A stretch of DNA of 8,302 bases from JACOZM01 sp035289385 (lineage in GTDB: Archaea; Nanobdellota; Nanobdellia; Woesearchaeales; GW2011-AR9), in contig DATDXI010000056.1 in NCBI GenBank assembly GCA_035289385.1, positions 1 through 8,302 on the forward strand, given 5' to 3'. Every line of letters begins with the position of its first letter. The stretch's first letter is position 1. Positions 5,495-8,302 of this stretch are shown one piece after another. The notes under the pieces were generated by a model. It was given only the letters and a program-made list of their open reading frames with translations, did no database searches and was not told the DNA's origin. The position numbers and the translations under genes were made by a program.

Positions 5495-7622
5495 TATTTA
5501 CACAAGCACCATCGACACAAAGCTTAGCACAATAAATCGTGCCAGTAGAATGCTTATTAGCGCTGCAGAAATGTTCCTTAACAGATTGCCCGGCACAAGA
5601 ATCGGTGTACGTAGTAGACCCGCCAGTATAGACTATTTTTGTCGTTCCCTTCACCAAGCCATTACTTCCCCCATCAGAGTCCGTGCAGCTTTCCGGATTG
5701 TCAACGGTGTACGTTGGCCCAGTTTCTTCAGCAGGAGGAGAAACCTCATCGGGCTCTTCAATGCCACAATTTGATCTTGCATCCAAAGGACAGTCATCAG
5801 TACTATCTGAAATACCATCTCCATCATCATCAGTATCACAGGCATCACCCATGGAATCTCCATCAGTATTGGTTTGAGCAGCATTGGAAACAGTCTGGCA
5901 ATTATCAGCGCTGTCTGAAATGCCATCATTATCACTATCGCTAGCAGGAGGTGTTGTTTGCCCAGCTGGAGCCGCTTCACGCAGGCAAGCGCCATCAGCA
6001 CAGCCATAGGTACAAGTTACTGCTCCTGTTTGCACATTTCCATTAACCGTATTGCACCAAGATTCTACGAGCCAACCATTCTCATGGCAATAATCTGTTG
6101 CCGTTTTTCTTCCTCCATTAAATCCATCAACCCCTTCTGTTGTTCCTTTGATGAACTTGTCATTACTTCCACCACCATCAGAATCAGTGCAGGACGTTGG
6201 AGAAGTTGTTGGTTGAGTTGTTGTTCCTTCATCGGCTTCTTCAGCATCTGCTTCTCTCTTACACGCTCCATCTGCACAGCCAAACTCACAATTGACCGTT
6301 ATATACTGAGCAATTCCCGTATCTGAACACAATCCTTCTTCCACTTTGTTTCCAAATTGACAACGATCCTCAATGTTCACATACGCACCTTGATAATTTA
6401 GTCCTTTGGTTTGTCCTTTAGTGTAATAATAAGAATTTTCACCCATGCCTAAAAGACTTCCATCTGAATCTGTGCAAACAGCTTCTTCTTGTGTTAAACA
6501 TTCTCCCTCAGAACAGCCAAAAGGACAGTCTCTATTCCAGCTGGCATAATCTGTTTGAGATGTATCTCGACAGCCATATTCGATGAGGCGATTGGCGGTA
6601 GAAGTGTCGCACAGGTCATAAAAGACTTTGCTCTGTCCCTGATAAATGATCTTCACTTCTCCTTTCGTCTCTTTATCATCTCCTGAATCAGTATCCCAGC
6701 ATTTGAATTTACAGGCAGTCGTGCAGCCATCTTTGAACATCTCATTTCCGTCATCACATTCTTCTAGAGCGCTTGCTTCAAGAACACCATTTCCACATAT
6801 TGCTACGCCCAGTGGAGTGATGCAAGCACCATCAGAGCAGCCATAAGGGCAATCCCTATTTCCACTGGCAATAGTTTTCCCTGTTGCCTCAAAAGCACCG
6901 CAAGCATATTCTATCAACCTATTTCTGATACTGCTGTCACACTGGTCTGAATATAATCTTGCTTCTTTATGTCCGGAAAGCGCTCCTTTTGCTGTTCCTT
7001 TCTTATAGAGACTATCTCCACCATCAGAGTCGACACAAAGCAAGGTACAGGAAGAAGTGCAGCCATCAATATTATCACTGTTCCCATCATCGCATTCTTC
7101 AGTTCCTTCAACAACACTATTCCCACAAAGAGATGAGGAAGCAGATGAAGGAACAGGAGAGGCAGGAGGAGAAGAAGTACCAGTTGGTGAAGTTTCTACT
7201 GCTGGCTGCCCCACAGCAGAGCCTTGAGATCCACTAGGAGAATCTATTGCTTCACCTTGCTGCCCATACTTCTTGACACATTCAATTTTTCCGTTGGCGG
7301 CGTCAAGATAGGCAATGACTCGTAACCCTGAAGCAGCGTCGATAATCTCTGCTTTATACAGCTCTTTTGGAGTGCTAAGGCTTTTCCCGCATATCTCTGC
7401 AAAATTTTCCAACTCCTGGGCTGCCTCTTCCGCGGAGAAATGGATTATAGACACATCGGCATTAGGATATTTATCGAGAAAATCCTGGATTTGAGGATTG
7501 CTCAGGATAAGTGTTTGAGCATCAAAAGCACAGCCGGAGATAATGACCATTAACAATAACAGCAATAAGAATCCTACAAGCATTAAAAATTCTTTTTGAC
7601 GGAACACTTCTCTTTTTGCCAT
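5490..7622 (-). CDS. Large modular Cys-rich surface lipoprotein (DUF4215 repeats, six-Cys repeats, thrombospondin type 3 repeats)
   Basis: Numbering is from TTG 7625; the preferred ATG 7622 is residue 2 (710 aa). A basic N-terminus and hydrophobic segment (about 13-30) end in lipobox-like ISGC, with Cys32 as the potential lipid-anchored residue. A small domain of unknown function follows (33-120, with Cys79 and Cys116), then a Ser/Thr/Pro linker (128-166), likely exposed and glycosylated. Two DUF4215-type modules (CGN...ECDDGN...DGC...C) lie at 167-193 and 277-305. Five copies of a six-Cys module start at 197, 309, 384, 479 and 647. Each begins C-x-D-[ST]-D, with spacing C-x(28-37)-C-x(10-12)-C-x(11-16)-C-x3-C-x4-C, and ends YGCSDGAC-like. 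Calcium-binding thrombospondin type 3 repeats (DSDNDGISDSADNC) lie at 562-620. The protein is probably an extracellular, disulfide- and Ca-stabilised adhesin or structural protein. No catalytic domain was seen, and the ligand is unknown. Confidence 0.88.
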   Translation of the reverse strand: MAKREVFRQKEFLMLVGFLLLLLLMVIISGCAFDAQTLILSNPQIQDFLDKYPNADVSIIHFSAEEAAQELENFAEICGKSLSTPKELYKAEIIDAASGLRVIAYLDAANGKIECVKKYGQQGEAIDSPSGSQGSAVGQPAVETSPTGTSSPPASPVPSSASSSLCGNSVVEGTEECDDGNSDNIDGCTSSCTLLCVDSDGGDSLYKKGTAKGALSGHKEARLYSDQCDSSIRNRLIEYACGAFEATGKTIASGNRDCPYGCSDGACITPLGVAICGNGVLEASALEECDDGNEMFKDGCTTACKFKCWDTDSGDDKETKGEVKIIYQGQSKVFYDLCDTSTANRLIEYGCRDTSQTDYASWNRDCPFGCSEGECLTQEEAVCTDSDGSLLGMGENSYYYTKGQTKGLNYQGAYVNIEDRCQFGNKVEEGLCSDTGIAQYITVNCEFGCADGACKREADAEEADEGTTTQPTTSPTSCTDSDGGGSNDKFIKGTTEGVDGFNGGRKTATDYCHENGWLVESWCNTVNGNVQTGAVTCTYGCADGACLREAAPAGQTTPPASDSDNDGISDSADNCQTVSNAAQTNTDGDSMGDACDTDDDGDGISDSTDDCPLDARSNCGIEEPDEVSPPAEETGPTYTVDNPESCTDSDGGSNGLVKGTTKIVYTGGSTTYTDSCAGQSVKEHFCSANKHSTGTIYCAKLCVDGACVNS

Positions 7623-7644
7623 CAATGAAAGAAAGAAGAGTTGG

Positions 7645-7655
7645 TTTATATATTT
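7645..7655 (-). promoter_or_regulatory. TATA box for the lipoprotein gene
   Basis: The minus strand reads AAATATATAAA, centred about 28 nt before ATG 7622. It is followed by a pyrimidine-rich CTCTTCTTTCTTTC and no Shine-Dalgarno. The spacing favours ATG 7622 over the TTG one codon upstream and implies a leaderless or nearly leaderless mRNA separate from serS. Confidence 0.65.
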
Positions 7656-7687
7656 TGCTTAGGACTCACGGCATCTCCCGCTAATCA

Positions 7688-8302
7688 TCACTTCTTCCCG
7701 ATCTCCGTAATCCCGTTCATGTACGGCCAAAGCACCTTCGGCACTTTGATCGTCCCTTGCTTTGTCTGAAAGTTCTCTAAGATAGCCACCATGATCCTTG
7801 ATGTGGCCAAAGCAGTGTTATTTAACGTATGCAAAACCCTCCTTTTGTTGTCTGGTCCCACAACTTTTATCCCTAGCTTTCTGGCCTGATAATCTGTACA
7901 ATTACTCAAGGACATGACTTCACCGTACGCTTGAGTGGTAGGGCGCCAAACTTCTAGGTCATAACTGCGGTTTTTCCACAAGGAAAGATCTCCGGTACAG
8001 ATATCAATCACTCGGTACGGCAAGCCTAGCGCTTGCAGAATCTCTTCCGAATTGTTCAGCAGCTCATTGAAATATTTTTCAGAATCTTCTGGTGAACAGA
8101 AAATGAACTGCTCCACTTTGTTAAATTGATGAGTTCTCCAAGTGCCTTTCTCATTGATGCCATGGGAGCCAACTTCTTTACGGAAACACATGGAATAGGA
8201 AAAATATTTTTTAGGAAGGTCCTTCTCAACAATCGCTTCATTGGCATGCAGTCCTAGTAAGGCATGCTCCGATGTTCCTATCAGCGCTAAATCTTCCCCT
8301 TC
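7688..8302 (-). CDS. serS: Seryl-tRNA synthetase, C-terminal part, 5' truncated by window edge
   Basis: The frame is open from the window edge to TGA 7688-7690, giving 204 residues of the class II catalytic core. The ATG at 8191 is internal. Visible landmarks, numbered in the fragment, begin with the serine-binding TSEH loop (10-13). Motif 2 follows, with CFRKEVGSHG (39-48) and RTHQFNKVE (56-64). Then come SNCTDYQARKL (133-143) and motif 3 (LNNTALATSRIMVAILENFQ, about 160-179) with its ATP-binding Arg169. The protein ends shortly after VPKVLWPYM, the usual C-terminus. It charges tRNA-Ser with serine in the cytoplasm. This is the standard SerRS type, not the divergent methanogen type, which has a different core. 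The N-terminal tRNA-binding coiled coil and motif 1 are outside the window. The lipoprotein gene follows 65 bp downstream on the same strand with its own TATA box. Confidence 0.95.
   Translation of the reverse strand, partial: EGEDLALIGTSEHALLGLHANEAIVEKDLPKKYFSYSMCFRKEVGSHGINEKGTWRTHQFNKVEQFIFCSPEDSEKYFNELLNNSEEILQALGLPYRVIDICTGDLSLWKNRSYDLEVWRPTTQAYGEVMSLSNCTDYQARKLGIKVVGPDNKRRVLHTLNNTALATSRIMVAILENFQTKQGTIKVPKVLWPYMNGITEIGKK

Noticed and set aside
5639..6326. Several plus-strand and alternate minus-strand frames opposite the lipoprotein gene
   Set aside because: They are His/Ser-rich or Met/Leu-rich shadows caused by the biased Cys/Asp/Gly codons of the real gene, with no family resemblance.

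Overview
The window looks like an archaeal chromosome segment, most likely from a DPANN-type lineage such as Woesearchaeota or Pacearchaeota. The evidence is the 3' part of the archaeal/eukaryotic translation factor aIF2-gamma, a complete Orc1/Cdc6 replication initiator, a seryl-tRNA synthetase fragment with archaeal-style motifs, and TATA boxes about 26-30 nt upstream of several start codons. The lineage guess rests mainly on the style of the cysteine-rich surface lipoprotein and is inference. The DNA is moderately AT-rich, uses the standard code and is densely coding. No tRNA, rRNA, CRISPR array or insertion sequence was seen.

Layout: 1-654 (+) is the end of aIF2-gamma. It converges on a glycerophosphodiester phosphodiesterase (minus, about 698-1516). 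A 368-bp gap (1517-1884) follows and holds the most unusual element: a long, multi-helix imperfect inverted repeat (about 1663-1826) that could be a rod-shaped structured RNA, flanked by TATA-like sequences. Next on the plus strand come an endonuclease/exonuclease/phosphatase-family protein (1885-2652), a DUF212 membrane protein related to PAP2 phosphatases (2720-3130), and a stand-alone NAD(P)HX epimerase (3227-3856). On the minus strand, a Nudix hydrolase (3877-4332) directly follows orc1/cdc6 (start best placed at 5400), with stop and start codons abutting. Upstream of these is a 710-residue modular Cys-rich lipoprotein (5490-7622), and then the 3' end of serS (7688 to the window edge).

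How the genes fit together: translation (aIF2-gamma, SerRS), replication initiation (Orc1/Cdc6), metabolite repair or nucleotide cleaning (NAD(P)HX epimerase, Nudix) and phosphoester hydrolysis (GDPD, EEP, DUF212) are mixed in short transcription units, as is common in small archaeal genomes. Only cdc6-nudix is clearly an operon. Four genes (DUF212, nnrE, cdc6, lipoprotein) share a TATA box near -26 to -30 from the start codon, a pyrimidine-rich tract and no Shine-Dalgarno, which suggests leaderless transcripts. The internal nudix gene instead has a GGAG Shine-Dalgarno.
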